The notes under the pieces were generated by a model, which worked only from the letters and a program-made list of their open reading frames with translations, ran no database searches and had not been told where the DNA came from. From the NCBI RefSeq assembly GCF_013376095.1, contig NZ_JAAMFN010000023.1, forward strand, positions 1 to 64,000: a stretch of 64,000 bases of DNA. Reading direction: 5' to 3'. The first letter of the stretch is position 1, and every line of letters begins with the position of its first letter. The translations under genes and the position numbers were made by a program. This DNA comes from Arthrobacter sp. SDTb3-6 (GTDB taxonomy: Bacteria > Actinomycetota > Actinomycetes > Actinomycetales > Micrococcaceae). Of the stretch, positions 17,120-26,483 are shown piece after piece.

Positions 17120-17767
17120 GTGAGTGAACTTACGGGCCGCGCGCCCGGCGAACTGGTCCAGCCCATCATCCTGCTCGTGGACCGGGTGGAGCCGGCGGAC
17201 CGGGACGCGGGCATCGCCGCGGCCGCGCTGGCCTCCGTGCAGGCGTACCTGCACGACCCCGGCCAGGCCGGCTGGGAGCCATGGGCTGCCGGGGCGTTTG
17301 CCAAGTCCGTGCGCCGGGCGGACGCAAAAATGTTTGCGAAGGTCCTGGCCGCCTTCCCGGACCATGCCCTGGCCGTGGTGGGGCGCGCGCGTGCGGCGGG
17401 CCTGCCGCCCCTGCCGGCGGAAGCACTGCCGAAGCTGCTGGCCAAGCTGCAGGTGTCAGGCACGCAGCTGCCTGCCGGGGAGCCGCTGGCGCTGCAGCCG
17501 CTGGCCATTGTGCTCAATGGCTCGCTGGACATGTCCACGGGGAAGGCCGCCGCGCAGGCCGCCCATGCGCTCTTCGCGTGGGTGCTGGAGGCCAAGCCGG
17601 CCGCCGTGGAAGCCTGGGTGGCGGACGGATGCCCGCTGTCCGTGCGGGAACTGCCGGCAAAGGAGTTCCGCAAGGGTGCCAGGAAATCGGCCGGGCCGGT
17701 CATCCAGGATGCGGGCCGCACCGAGATCGAGCCCGGCTCCGCCACCGCCTACGTGGCCACCGCTTAG
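17120..17767 (+). CDS. Peptidyl-tRNA hydrolase Pth2-family protein with N-terminal extension
   Basis: 215 residues. The last ~95 residues match the archaeal/eukaryotic-type Pth2 fold: LNGSLDMSTGKAAAQAAHA (basic-residue and AQxxHA motif), KEFRKGARKS and QDAGRTEIEPGSATAYV. Pth2 enzymes free tRNA from stalled peptidyl-tRNA. The first ~115 residues are an extra helical region that includes LVQPIILLVDRVEPADRDAG and is not part of the usual ~120-residue Pth2. Start GTG 17120 is inferred from the -10 element. It converges with rlmN; a strong hairpin separates them. Activity on peptidyl-tRNA is likely but not proven for the extended actinobacterial form. Confidence 0.75.
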   Translation: MSELTGRAPGELVQPIILLVDRVEPADRDAGIAAAALASVQAYLHDPGQAGWEPWAAGAFAKSVRRADAKMFAKVLAAFPDHALAVVGRARAAGLPPLPAEALPKLLAKLQVSGTQLPAGEPLALQPLAIVLNGSLDMSTGKAAAQAAHALFAWVLEAKPAAVEAWVADGCPLSVRELPAKEFRKGARKSAGPVIQDAGRTEIEPGSATAYVATA

Positions 17768-17771
17768 CCAA

Positions 17772-17807
17772 AGGACGACGCCGGAACCTGGGTTCCGGCG
17801 TCGTCCT
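17772..17807. terminator. Bidirectional terminator between pth2-like gene and rlmN
   Basis: A perfect 17-bp stem (17772-17788 with 17791-17807) has a two-base apical gap. It starts 4 bases after the pth2-like stop and ends 17 bases before the rlmN stop, so it can serve both convergent genes. Confidence 0.85.
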
Positions 17808-17824
17808 GTACGTTGGGTGCCCCG

Positions 17825-19081
17825 CTACTCGGCGGCGGCGAGCTGGCCGCAGGCGCCGTCAATTTCCTTGCCGCGGGTGTCGCGCAGCGTGGTGGGCACG
17901 CCGTGCCCGATCAGCGTGTCGATGAACTCCTGCATGACGTGCGGCTCCGAAGACGTCCAGATGGAGCCCGGGGTGGGGTTCAGCGGGATCGGGTTCACGT
18001 GGACCCAGCCGCGGCCGCGCGCGTTGAGCTTCTTCGCGAGCAGCTCGGCACGCCAGGGGTGGTCGTTCATGTCCTTGATCAGCGCGTACTCGATGGACAC
18101 GCGGCGGCCCGTCACCTTGTAGTAGTTGTAGGCGGCGTCGAGGGCGGCGTCCACCTTCCACCGGTCGTTGACCGGGATCAGGTCGTCGCGCAGCTCGTCG
18201 TCGGGCGCGTGCAGGGACAGCGCAAACGTGACGGCCACGCCTTCCTGGGCCAGCTTGTTGATGGCCGGGACCAGGCCCACCGTGGAGACCGTGATGCCGC
18301 GGGCGCTCATGCCCAGGCCCTCCGGCGCCTCCGCCACCATGCGGTGCACAGCGTTCATGACGCGCTTGTAGTTGGCCAGCGGCTCGCCCATGCCCATGAA
18401 GACAATGTTGGTGACGCGCTCGGCGTCATGCCCGCCGTCCCTGCGGAGGTTGCCCAGCCCGCCCTCGGCGATGACCCGGTTGGCCTGGACGATCTGGTCC
18501 AGGATCTCCGCGGTGGACATGTTGCGGGTCAGCCCGGCCTGGCCGGTGGCGCAGAACGGGCAGTTCATGCCGCAGCCGCACTGGCTGGACACGCACAGGG
18601 TGACGCGGCCGGGGTAGCGCATGAGCACGGATTCCACGAGGGAGCCGTCAAAGAGGCGCCACAGGAACTTGATGGTGTCGCCGTTGTCCGTGGTGAGGCG
18701 CTTGACCTCGGTCAGCAGCTTCGGGAACATCGTTTCGGTGATCTCGGCGCGGCGGTCCCTGGGGAGGTCGCTCATGCGCTCGGGATCGGTGGTGTAGTGC
18801 TGGAAGTAGTGCACGGAGAGCTGCTTGGCACGGAACGCCGGCAGGCCCATCTCCTTGAACTTCGCCTCCCGCTCGGCGAGCGTCAAGTCCGCCAGGTGGG
18901 TTGGCGGCTGGGACACGCGCGGGGACTTGAACTGCAGCAGCGGGCGGCCTTCCGGGCCGGTGGCCTGCTTCCAGCCCTCGGTGGCTGGCCTGACCTGGGC
19001 GGCACGGCGGACGGGGCGCGCTTTGGTGGACGTTGCGGCAGGCGCATCGACAGGGCTGGGGGCGTTTTTGGGGGAAGTCAT
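17825..19081 (-). CDS. rlmN: 23S rRNA (adenine-2503-C2)/tRNA methyltransferase RlmN
   Basis: 418 residues of the radical SAM superfamily. The iron-sulfur motif is C170-GMN-C174-PF-C177, preceded by the conserved cysteine in TLCVSSQ and matched by the methyl-accepting cysteine near the C-terminus in [16 protein letters not shown] and [11 protein letters not shown] are typical RlmN signatures. The enzyme adds a C2 methyl to A2503 of 23S rRNA. The first ~60 residues form a Pro/Ala-rich extension. ATG 19081 is preferred, with GACAAT 7 bases upstream on the minus strand; ATG 19090, three codons earlier, is possible. Confidence 0.93.
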   Translation of the reverse strand: MTSPKNAPSPVDAPAATSTKARPVRRAAQVRPATEGWKQATGPEGRPLLQFKSPRVSQPPTHLADLTLAEREAKFKEMGLPAFRAKQLSVHYFQHYTTDPERMSDLPRDRRAEITETMFPKLLTEVKRLTTDNGDTIKFLWRLFDGSLVESVLMRYPGRVTLCVSSQCGCGMNCPFCATGQAGLTRNMSTAEILDQIVQANRVIAEGGLGNLRRDGGHDAERVTNIVFMGMGEPLANYKRVMNAVHRMVAEAPEGLGMSARGITVSTVGLVPAINKLAQEGVAVTFALSLHAPDDELRDDLIPVNDRWKVDAALDAAYNYYKVTGRRVSIEYALIKDMNDHPWRAELLAKKLNARGRGWVHVNPIPLNPTPGSIWTSSEPHVMQEFIDTLIGHGVPTTLRDTRGKEIDGACGQLAAAE

Positions 19082-19172
19082 CCTTCCCATTGTCCCCTAC
19101 AACCGCGCCCCTGTCCCGCCGGGGCAGTCAATATCACATTCTCCCGGTTTCGTCCCGCTTTTCCGGCGGCCG

Positions 19173-19364
19173 CTAGTCAACAAATTCCGACTGGGTCTCG
19201 ATGAATTTCCACTCGGCCGGCGTCAGGCTGCCCGCGGCCACTTCCCCGCCGGCCGCCTTCACGGCGGCCAGGACGTGCTCCGGCACCGTTTCGGCCTCAA
19301 GGTTTTCGCGCAGCCACTCCTTCGCCGGAAGGTCCAGCTCAAGCCACCACAGATGAATTTCCAC
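19173..19364 (-). CDS. Small protein of unknown function (63 aa)
   Basis: An acidic 63-residue protein with the N-terminal segment VEIHLWWLELDLPAKEWL and a C-terminal SLTPAEWKFIETQSEF. GTG 19364 is chosen because AAGGGGGTGG stands a few bases upstream; an in-frame ATG further upstream at 19436 has no such site. It has no membrane segment or recognisable motif. It lies between rlmN and the AT-rich control region of the MFS gene. I do not recognise a family. Confidence 0.5.
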   Translation of the reverse strand: MEIHLWWLELDLPAKEWLRENLEAETVPEHVLAAVKAAGGEVAAGSLTPAEWKFIETQSEFVD

Positions 19365-19547
19365 TTTGGCCACCCCCTTAGGATGTGCTTCCACGCTATG
19401 CCCATTGGCGGCCCCGTTCAATGGTCCGGCGCCCACCCGTCACTAGCGGCGGTTGTGAGGGCTCAAAGCCGCCACAAGTGACGGCTCAGTGCACAGGCGC
19501 CGCCGTCGGGTGGAGCCAGGTCCATCACCGAACAAATCATGATCAAG

Positions 19548-19564
19548 TTTTCACCATATGAAAA
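19548..19564. promoter_or_regulatory. Operator-like inverted repeat 1 upstream of the MFS gene
   Basis: TTTTCA and TGAAAA form perfect arms around CCATA. The form resembles operators of GntR, IclR or LacI regulators of sugar-acid transport genes; no regulator is encoded nearby. Confidence 0.4.
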
Positions 19565-19567
19565 TTA

Positions 19568-19587
19568 GATTTCCTCTTGCGGAAATC
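19568..19587. promoter_or_regulatory. Operator-like inverted repeat 2 upstream of the MFS gene
   Basis: GATTTCC and GGAAATC form perfect 7-bp arms around a 6-base centre, 4 bases after repeat 1. The pair looks like a double operator. Confidence 0.4.
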
Positions 19588-19672
19588 GTTCGCAGGGGAA
19601 TAAAGTCGTTCCATCCCCACAAGGTGACGTACACAACACAACATTCAATTCCCTCGATTGGTTGTACACGCG

Positions 19673-19942
19673 ATGAATGACTTTGACCCCGGTGCGCTGA
19701 AGGCGAGTTCGGCACACCCCCGCCAGGGACGGCAACGACGCCGCTCCCTCGCCCGGGTTCTGTTCGCCACGGTGGCGCTGACAGTGACAGGCCATCTGTG
19801 GCCGCACACTGTCCTCACGCCACTTTCCTGGAGCATGGAATCCGTCCTCCCGGTGATCCTTTTGGCATCACCGGCCCTCCTGGCGCGATCCGCCGCCACC
19901 CGTCCGGCCCCCGGCGCGCACCCCTTTCGCCCGGCCTTTTAG
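19673..19942 (+). CDS. Possible small membrane protein (89 aa)
   Basis: An open frame MNDFDPGALK... with a basic stretch (RQGRQRRR, about 23-30) followed by two hydrophobic segments at about 33-50 and 58-75. Third-position GC is raised but lower than in neighbouring genes, and no ribosome-binding site precedes the ATG. It lies on the same strand, 44 bases before the MFS transporter start. It may be a genuine leader-encoded membrane peptide or a chance open frame in the transporter's 5' region. Confidence 0.3.
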   Translation: MNDFDPGALKASSAHPRQGRQRRRSLARVLFATVALTVTGHLWPHTVLTPLSWSMESVLPVILLASPALLARSAATRPAPGAHPFRPAF

Positions 19943-19986
19943 TGGCCCCCGCCACGGGAGCCCCCAAACCACCCCCGGAGATTTCC

Positions 19987-21369
19987 ATGCCCAAGACAGC
20001 AAAGACGGCATCCGCCGTGACCCCGTCCGCCTCCCCCGATCCACAGCCCACCGTCCCGCAGGCAAAGCCCCGCGGCAAGGCGCGCTGGAACATTGCCCTC
20101 CTCATGGGCTTTGGGATCCTGATCAACTACATTGACCGGCTTTCCATATCGGTCACCCAGACGCCGCTTTCGCACGAATTCGGCCTCACCGCCACCGAGT
20201 TCGGTGTGCTGTCCTCGGCGTTCCTGTGGTCCTACGCCATCATGCAGATCCCTTCCGGCATGCTGCTGGACCGCTTCGGCGTCAAGAAGGTCTGGGGCGC
20301 CAGCGCCGTGCTGTGGTTCATCGCCTCGGTGCTGACGGCGGTTGCCTCGGGCGCGTGGATCATCGTACTGGCCCGGGTCCTGCTCGGCGTTGCAGAGGCG
20401 CCCGCCTTCCCCGGCGCCATGAAGGCCACCGGCCTGTGGTTCCCGCGCCACGAACGGGGACTGTGCACGGCCATCTTTGACAGCGGCACGCGCCTGGCCA
20501 ACGTCATCGGGCTGCCCCTCATTGCCTTTACTGTTGCCACCTGGGGCTGGCGCGAGGCCTTCTGGGTCCAGGCGGCCCTGTCCCTGGTGTTCCTGGCCGC
20601 CTTCGTCTGGAAATACAGCGGCCCGCAGGCCAAGCTGCGCAGAAAGGCGCTTTCCGAGGAGGAGTACAAGTACATCGTCGACGGCGGCGCCTCATCCGAG
20701 TCCGTCCGCCCCAAGAGCGACCTGGCCACCGTCGGCTACCTCCTGCGCCAGCGCAAGGTCTGGGGCCTGTCGCTCGGCCTGGCCGGGGCCGGCTACGTGC
20801 TGTGGATGCTGCTGACCTGGCTGCCGGGCTACATGCAGCAGAGCATGGACCAGAGCATTCTCAAGAGCGGCATCTACGCAGCCGTGCCCGCCCTGGCCAT
20901 GTTCGTCTCCGAGATGACCATTGGCGGCTGGTGGGTGGACCGGGTCATTGGCCGGGGCGCCAATGCCGACAAGGTCCGCAAGGGCGTCATCATCGTCGGC
21001 ATGGTCGTGGCCCTGCTGACCGTCGGTGCCGCCTTCAGCCACAGTGCCACAACGGCCATCATCTGGATCGCGGCCGGCAGCGCCGGCATCGCACTGGTCT
21101 ACGTCACGAGCAACTCCCTGCCGGCACTCATTGCCCCCGAGGGCAGCGCCGGGTCCCTGGCAGCGATCGTCAACTGCGTGAACCTGCTGGCCGGCGTGGC
21201 CGCACCGATCGTCACCGGCCTGGTCGTGGACATCACCGGCAGCTTCGCCTTCGCGTTCATCATCGGAGGCGTCGCGCTCGTGGGCGGGCTGCTTTCCTAC
21301 CTCCTGCTCATGGGCAGGCTGGAACCCATCCCGGCCCGGGCCGTGGTGCACGACGACGCCGTGGCCTGA
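19987..21369 (+). CDS. MFS transporter, anion:cation symporter (ACS) type
   Basis: 460 residues with 12 predicted membrane segments after a ~40-residue hydrophilic N-terminus. NYIDRLSISVTQTPLSHEFGL, YAIMQIPSGMLLDRFGVKKVWG and LGVAEAPAFPGAMKATGLWFP are typical of the ACS group, which imports hexuronates, glucarate, galactonate, phthalate and related acids with protons. The substrate cannot be fixed from sequence. CGGAG precedes ATG 19987 at good spacing. Two operator-like palindromes lie some 400 bases upstream. It is convergent with poxB, with a perfect 20-bp hairpin between them. Confidence 0.88.
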   Translation: MPKTAKTASAVTPSASPDPQPTVPQAKPRGKARWNIALLMGFGILINYIDRLSISVTQTPLSHEFGLTATEFGVLSSAFLWSYAIMQIPSGMLLDRFGVKKVWGASAVLWFIASVLTAVASGAWIIVLARVLLGVAEAPAFPGAMKATGLWFPRHERGLCTAIFDSGTRLANVIGLPLIAFTVATWGWREAFWVQAALSLVFLAAFVWKYSGPQAKLRRKALSEEEYKYIVDGGASSESVRPKSDLATVGYLLRQRKVWGLSLGLAGAGYVLWMLLTWLPGYMQQSMDQSILKSGIYAAVPALAMFVSEMTIGGWWVDRVIGRGANADKVRKGVIIVGMVVALLTVGAAFSHSATTAIIWIAAGSAGIALVYVTSNSLPALIAPEGSAGSLAAIVNCVNLLAGVAAPIVTGLVVDITGSFAFAFIIGGVALVGGLLSYLLLMGRLEPIPARAVVHDDAVA

Positions 21370-21379
21370 TCCCCGCGGG

Positions 21380-21424
21380 CATCCCCGCAGCCGGTGCACC
21401 TTCAGTGCACCGGCTGCGGGGATG
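21380..21424. terminator. Bidirectional terminator between the MFS gene and poxB
   Basis: A perfect 20-bp stem (21380-21399 with 21405-21424) closes on a 5-base loop. It begins 11 bases after the MFS stop and ends 8 bases before the poxB stop on the opposite strand. Confidence 0.85.
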
Positions 21425-21431
21425 TTGCGTG

Positions 21432-23180
21432 TCAGCCGCGCGGGATGTTGCGCAGGTTGCTGCGGGCCATGCTGACGGCCTCGCCGGCCCCCTTGTTCAG
21501 CACGATCTTGGACATGGCCGTGGCAAAGCCGATCACCTGCCCGCCCTTGATCTTCGGCGGGATGGACAGCGCCTGCGGGTCCGTGATGACCTCCACGAGG
21601 GACGGGCCGTTGTGCGCAAATGCGGCGCGGTAGGCGTTCGCGATGTCCGCCGGGTCCGTGACGCGCACGGCATGGAACCCCAGTGCGGCGGCCACCGCGG
21701 CGTAGTTGGCATCCGGGACGTCCACGCCAAAGTCCTGCAGGCCGTCCACCAGCATCTCCAGCTTCACCATGCCCAGCGTGGAGTTGTTGAACACCACCAC
21801 ATTCAGGGGCAGGTGGTGTGCGGCGACCGTAATCAGCTCGCCCAGCAGCATCGACAGCCCGCCGTCACCCGAGACCGAGATGACCTGCCGCTCCGGATAC
21901 GCCGACTGTGCACCAATGGCCTGGGGCAGCGCATTGGCCATGGAGCCGTGCAGGTAGGAGCCGATCAGCCGGCGCGTGCCCAGGGGGTTGATGTAGCGGG
22001 CCGTCCACACATTGCACATGCCGGTGTCGGCGGTGAAGATGGCGTCCTTCGCGGCCACCTCATCCAGCAGCGAGGCGGCGTATTCCGGGTGGATGGGCAC
22101 CAGCTTGTCCGCCTTGCGCGTGTAGGCGCCGACCGCCTTGTTCATGAGCCTGTCATGCTTCTTCAGGATCGCATCGAGGAACTTGGAGTTCTTCTTGGCC
22201 TCCACCAGGGGCAGCAGGGCCTGGAGCGTGGGCAGGACGTCGCCGTGGATGGCGAGGTCGACGTCGGTGCGCCGGCCCAGGTGCTCCGGTGCCCGGTCCA
22301 CCTGGGCCGTCCGGGTCGCCGGCAGGAACTGGTCGTAGGGGAAGTCGGTGCCGAGCAGGATCAGCAGGTCCGCGTCCTCGATGCCTTCCGCCGCGGCCCC
22401 GTAACCGAGCAGGCCGGTCATGCCGATGTCATAGGGGTTGTTGTATTGGATGAAATCCTTGCCCCGCAGGCTGTGCCCGATCGGTGCATTGACCTTCTCC
22501 GCCAGCGCCACCACCTCGTCGTGTGCGCCCTGCACGCCGGCACCGGCAAAGATGGCCACCTTGGCGGCGCCGTTGATGGCGTCGGCCAGCTCCTGCACGC
22601 TTTCCGCGGCCGGGACCAGGCTGGCCGGGCGCAGCGGGCGCTGCATCGGTGCCGCCGCCGTGGCGGGCAGGCTGGCGATGTCGCCGGGCAGTGTCACGAC
22701 GGCCACGCCGCGCAGGCCCACGGCGTGCTGGATGGCGTTGTGCAGCACGCGCGGCGCCTGGTCCGAGGTGCTCACCAGCTCCGAATAGACGGAGCATTCG
22801 TCGAAGATCCGGTCCGGGTGGGTTTCCTGGAAGAAGCCGCTGCCAATCTGCTTGCTGGGAATGTGGGAGGCGATGGCGAGCACCGGGGCGCCGGTGCGGT
22901 TGGCGTCGTACAGGCCGTTCATCAGGTGCAGGTTCCCGGGACCGCAGGAGCCGGCGCAGACGGCCAGCTGCCCGGTCAGCTGGGCTTCGGCGCCGGCGGC
23001 GAACGCGGCGGCCTCTTCATGCCGGACGTGGATCCAGTCGATCCCGCCCTTGGCGGATCCGCCCGTTTTCCGGACCGCGTCCACCAGGGGGTTCAGGCTG
23101 TCGCCCACAATCCCGTAGATGCGCCGCACCCCTGCGGCCTGCAGTTGTTCAATGAGCTGGGTGGCAAGTTCCTTCGCCAT
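21432..23180 (-). CDS. poxB: Pyruvate dehydrogenase (quinone) / pyruvate oxidase
   Basis: 582 residues of the ThDP-dependent acetolactate synthase/pyruvate oxidase group, close in length to E. coli PoxB (572). The N-terminal PYR domain has YGIVGDSLNPLVDA and the catalytic glutamate in HVRHEEAAAFAA; the middle domain binds FAD; and the C-terminal PP domain has GDGGLSMLLGELIT...NN, the ThDP/Mg motif. Such enzymes oxidise pyruvate to acetate and CO2 and pass electrons to quinone at the membrane. ATG 23180 is preceded by AGGAGA. It stands alone as a transcription unit. Confidence 0.9.
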   Translation of the reverse strand: MAKELATQLIEQLQAAGVRRIYGIVGDSLNPLVDAVRKTGGSAKGGIDWIHVRHEEAAAFAAGAEAQLTGQLAVCAGSCGPGNLHLMNGLYDANRTGAPVLAIASHIPSKQIGSGFFQETHPDRIFDECSVYSELVSTSDQAPRVLHNAIQHAVGLRGVAVVTLPGDIASLPATAAAPMQRPLRPASLVPAAESVQELADAINGAAKVAIFAGAGVQGAHDEVVALAEKVNAPIGHSLRGKDFIQYNNPYDIGMTGLLGYGAAAEGIEDADLLILLGTDFPYDQFLPATRTAQVDRAPEHLGRRTDVDLAIHGDVLPTLQALLPLVEAKKNSKFLDAILKKHDRLMNKAVGAYTRKADKLVPIHPEYAASLLDEVAAKDAIFTADTGMCNVWTARYINPLGTRRLIGSYLHGSMANALPQAIGAQSAYPERQVISVSGDGGLSMLLGELITVAAHHLPLNVVVFNNSTLGMVKLEMLVDGLQDFGVDVPDANYAAVAAALGFHAVRVTDPADIANAYRAAFAHNGPSLVEVITDPQALSIPPKIKGGQVIGFATAMSKIVLNKGAGEAVSMARSNLRNIPRG

Positions 23181-23260
23181 GGGCTGTTCTCCTGCACTCG
23201 GGTGGTCCTGCTGTTCGGATAACGCCAATATATCGTCCGGGCTGCCGGCCCGGCGCCGAA

Positions 23261-23320
23261 AAAGGGGCCAAGCCGCGAGAAAGGGGTTGCTTCACCCCTG
23301 TCTCGCGGCTTGGCCCCTTT
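23261..23320 (-). terminator. Intrinsic terminator of the mannitol operon (20-bp perfect stem)
   Basis: Arms 23261-23280 and 23301-23320 are exact reverse complements, and a 6-bp inner stem (23282-23287 with 23294-23299) continues above a single mismatch. On the minus strand the hairpin begins 4 bases after the mtlD stop and is followed by a short T-tract. Confidence 0.9.
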
Positions 23321-23324
23321 CTCG

Positions 23325-24485
23325 CTATCTGGCAGCGGCCCGGGCGTCCTGCGCCGCGGCAACCACGTCGCGCACCGCCACAAACAGCGGATGCCCCGGG
23401 GCCAGCCCGGTGATCCGTTCCGTGGCGGCGTCCGCCGCGTTGTCCGCCAGGATGGCGGCCAGTTCCACGGCCTCGGCGTCGCCGTCGTCGTGGAACCGCA
23501 GGGCCGCGCCCACGGCCTCCAGCAGGGCGCCGGGAACCACGCCGTTCTCGGCCAGTTCGGCGGCCGGGCCGATGAAGCGCTCGTGGCGGCTGAGCTTGCG
23601 CAGCGGCGCACGGCCCACCCGCACCACGGTGTCCGGCAGGTGTTCGTTGGAGAAGCGCAGCAGGATCTTTTGGACGTAGGCCTCCTGCTCCGCCTCCGCA
23701 AAGTCGTGCTTGGCAACCAGCAGCGCCTTCGTTTCGGCCAGCACCGCCCGGACCTTGGCCTGCACGCCCGGGTCCGCCATGGCATCGGAGATCTTGCCGA
23801 TCCCGGCCGCGTAGCCGAAGTAGGCGGTGGCGGCATGCCCGGTGTTCACGGTGAACAGCTTGCGTTCAATGTAGGGCGCCAGGTCGTCCACGAAGGTGGC
23901 CCCCGGGATGGCCGGGGCGCCGCCGTCGAACGGGGTTTTGTCGATGACCCATTCAAAGAACGTCTCCACCGTGACGTCCAGGCCCTGGCCGGGCGCCTGG
24001 TTGGGCACGATCCGGTCCACGGCGGTGTTGGCAAACACGGCGCGGGCGTCGACCGTGGCTGCATCCACGGCGCTGTTGCCACGGACCGCGGCCTCCAGAA
24101 TGTCGGTGGCATTGATCGCGTTCTCGCACGCCATGACCTGCAGCGGGGGCAGGACGGCGTCACGCGCCGCGATGCCCTGGGCGATCAGCGGGGCCACGAA
24201 CTTGAGGATGGTCGGGCCCACCGCGGTGGTGACCATGTCCGCCGTCGCGATTTCCGCAACCACGGCCTCCGGCGCGGCGGCCGAGTTCAGGGCGCGGAAG
24301 TTGTCCACCGTGTGCACGGCCGGGTCCTCCCCCACCTCGTGGACCTGGTAGCTCTCCGCGGCCGCCAGCTCGTTGATGAGCGCCTCGGCCACGTCGGCAA
24401 AGACCACCTCGTAGCCGGCGTTGTGGAGCAGCAGCCCCACGAAGCCGCGGCCAATGTTTCCGGCCCCAAAATGAACTGTTTTCAC
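23325..24485 (-). CDS. mtlD: Mannitol-1-phosphate 5-dehydrogenase
   Basis: 386 residues, a normal MtlD. The N-terminal Rossmann motif is [23 protein letters not shown] (first half GAGNIGRG), and the C-terminal helical domain holds a catalytic lysine within the polyol-dehydrogenase region. It oxidises mannitol-1-P to fructose-6-P with NAD. The start is a GTG whose G is the last base of the mtlA stop TAG (TAGTG), so translation is tightly coupled to mtlA. A strong terminator follows the stop. Confidence 0.95.
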   Translation of the reverse strand: MKTVHFGAGNIGRGFVGLLLHNAGYEVVFADVAEALINELAAAESYQVHEVGEDPAVHTVDNFRALNSAAAPEAVVAEIATADMVTTAVGPTILKFVAPLIAQGIAARDAVLPPLQVMACENAINATDILEAAVRGNSAVDAATVDARAVFANTAVDRIVPNQAPGQGLDVTVETFFEWVIDKTPFDGGAPAIPGATFVDDLAPYIERKLFTVNTGHAATAYFGYAAGIGKISDAMADPGVQAKVRAVLAETKALLVAKHDFAEAEQEAYVQKILLRFSNEHLPDTVVRVGRAPLRKLSRHERFIGPAAELAENGVVPGALLEAVGAALRFHDDGDAEAVELAAILADNAADAATERITGLAPGHPLFVAVRDVVAAAQDARAAAR

Positions 24486-26410
24486 TATGCGTTAACCTTT
24501 CCGAAGATGTCCAGGACGTCATCGACGCTGCCGGCCTGTTCCAGCCGGGCCACCTGGTCCTTGTCGGTGAACACGCGGGCAATGGAGGACAGGATGGCCA
24601 GGTGCTCGTTGTTCACCCCGGCCACGCCCACCACGAACTTCACGGGCTTGCCGTTCCAGTCGATGCCCTCCGGATAGCGGATGATGGACACGGCCGAGCT
24701 GGCAATGTTGCCCTTGGCCTCGTTGGTGCCGTGCGGAATGGCCAGGAAGTTGCCCATGTATGTGGACACGGACTCCTCCCGCTCATGCATAGAGGCCACG
24801 TAGGCTGCATTGACGGCGCCGCGGGCGAGCAGCAGCCGTCCGGCCTCGTCGATGGCCGCATCCCTGGAGGTTGCGGTGCCCTGGAGGACCACGCTTTCGC
24901 GGGCCAGGATGTTGGCGCCCGCCACTTCCCCGGCGTCACCGGGAACCTCGGCCGCAGCCGGTGCGGCGGCTGCCGCGTCCGGGGCGTTGCTGGCCTTGAC
25001 GAGTTCGACGATTTCGGCGTAGCGGGGGCTGTTCATGAAGTTGTCCACCGCGAAGTGGGCGGCGCTGGCCGTATAGGGGGCCGCCCGTTCCGCCAGGTCC
25101 TGGTGCGTGACGACGACGTCGTAGCTGTCGGTCAGGTTGGCGATGGCGGAGTTGGTGACCTTGACCTCCGGGAAACCGGCCTTCTTGATCATGTTGCGCA
25201 GCACCGAGGCGCCCATGGCACTGGAGCCCATGCCGGCGTCGCAGGCAAAGACGACGTTGGAGATGGGGCCCTTGGCGGCGCCGGCCAGGGCGGAGGCGAC
25301 GGAGCTCTTTTTGCCCTTGAGTGCCTCCATCTTGGCGGTGGCCTCGCCCAGGCTGTCGTTGTCGGCCGGCACCGGGCTGACCTTCAGGATGAAGGATCCG
25401 ATGAGGAAGGAAACGGTGGCGGCCAGCACCACGGACAGGGTGACGCCAAGGTAGCTGTCGCTGGCGGTCATGGCATACACGGCGAAAATGCTGCCCGGCG
25501 CTGCGGGGGCGCGCAGGCCGGCGCCGGTGATGACCAGCATGAAGATGCCCGTGATGCCGCCACCGATGGTGGCCAGGATCATGACGGGCTTCATCAGCAC
25601 GTAGGGAAAGTAGATTTCGTGGATGCCGCCCAGGAACTGGATGAGCGCGGCACCGGGGGCGGATGCCTTGGCCAGTCCCTTGCCGAAGATCGCGTAGGCC
25701 AGCAGCAGGCCCAGGCCGGGGCCAGGGTTGGCTTCCAGCAGGAACAGGATGGACTTGCCCTGCTGCAGCGCCTGCTCGGTGCCCAGCGGGGTGAGGATGC
25801 CGTGGTTGACGGCGTTGTTCAGGAACAGGACCTTGGCCGGTTCAATGAAAATGCTGGTCAGCGGCAACAGCCCGTGGTGGACCAGGAACTGCACCACGTT
25901 GCCGGCGCCGTTGCTGAAGGCGACGACCACCGGCCCCACCACCAGCTTGCCGACAATCGCCATGATGGCGGCCAGGATGCCGGCGGAGAAGTTGTCAATG
26001 AGCATCTCGAAGCCAGGCTTGATCCGGCCTTCCCAGATCTTGTCCAGCTTCATCATGAGCCAGGCCGTCACGGGGCCCATGACCATGGCGCCGATGAACA
26101 TGGGGATGTCGGTGCCGACCACCACGCCCATCGTGGCTGCCGCACCCACCACGCCGCCGCGGACGCCGTGGACCATCTTTCCGCCGGTATAGCCGATCAA
26201 CAGAGGCAGCAGGTAGGTGATCATGGGGCCCACCATCTCGTTCAACGTCGCGTTCGGGATGAAACCCGAAGGGATGAACAAGGCGGTGACAATGCCCCAG
26301 GCAATGAAGGCCCCGATGTTGGGCATGATCATGCCGGAGAGGAAGGTGCCGAACCTCTGCACCTTGACCCTGGCGCCACCCTTGCGGGCGGCCACTGATG
26401 GTGTTGCCAT
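24485..26410 (-). CDS. mtlA: PTS mannitol permease, IICBA in one chain
   Basis: 641 residues with all three EII parts. IIC (about 1-340) is a membrane domain with the [14 protein letters not shown] substrate motif. IIB follows with the phosphocysteine C390 in [16 protein letters not shown] is C-terminal with the phosphohistidine H560 in [11 protein letters not shown]. It takes up mannitol and releases mannitol-1-P, fed by HPr. ATG 26410 has AAGGAATTG upstream. It heads the mtlA-mtlD unit, and the TetR gene lies upstream on the same strand with a 73-base gap. Confidence 0.95.
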   Translation of the reverse strand: MATPSVAARKGGARVKVQRFGTFLSGMIMPNIGAFIAWGIVTALFIPSGFIPNATLNEMVGPMITYLLPLLIGYTGGKMVHGVRGGVVGAAATMGVVVGTDIPMFIGAMVMGPVTAWLMMKLDKIWEGRIKPGFEMLIDNFSAGILAAIMAIVGKLVVGPVVVAFSNGAGNVVQFLVHHGLLPLTSIFIEPAKVLFLNNAVNHGILTPLGTEQALQQGKSILFLLEANPGPGLGLLLAYAIFGKGLAKASAPGAALIQFLGGIHEIYFPYVLMKPVMILATIGGGITGIFMLVITGAGLRAPAAPGSIFAVYAMTASDSYLGVTLSVVLAATVSFLIGSFILKVSPVPADNDSLGEATAKMEALKGKKSSVASALAGAAKGPISNVVFACDAGMGSSAMGASVLRNMIKKAGFPEVKVTNSAIANLTDSYDVVVTHQDLAERAAPYTASAAHFAVDNFMNSPRYAEIVELVKASNAPDAAAAAPAAAEVPGDAGEVAGANILARESVVLQGTATSRDAAIDEAGRLLLARGAVNAAYVASMHEREESVSTYMGNFLAIPHGTNEAKGNIASSAVSIIRYPEGIDWNGKPVKFVVGVAGVNNEHLAILSSIARVFTDKDQVARLEQAGSVDDVLDIFGKVNA

Positions 26411-26483
26411 GACAATTCCTTACCGTTGGTCCTGCGTCTGTGCAGAAGGGGTTGCTGGTGGTGTTGCGTTGCTGCTGGTGTTG

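Larger units (their letters stand above)
19437..19672. other. AT-rich intergenic control region
   Basis: These 236 bases are clearly richer in A+T than their surroundings, especially 19530-19670, and have no convincing gene. They hold two adjacent inverted repeats (19548-19564 and 19568-19587) and probably the promoter for the genes to the right. Confidence 0.5.

Noticed and set aside
19565-19899. Minus-strand open frames across the AT-rich control region
   Set aside because: They lack ribosome-binding sites or -10 elements, have poor codon character, and cross the palindromes.
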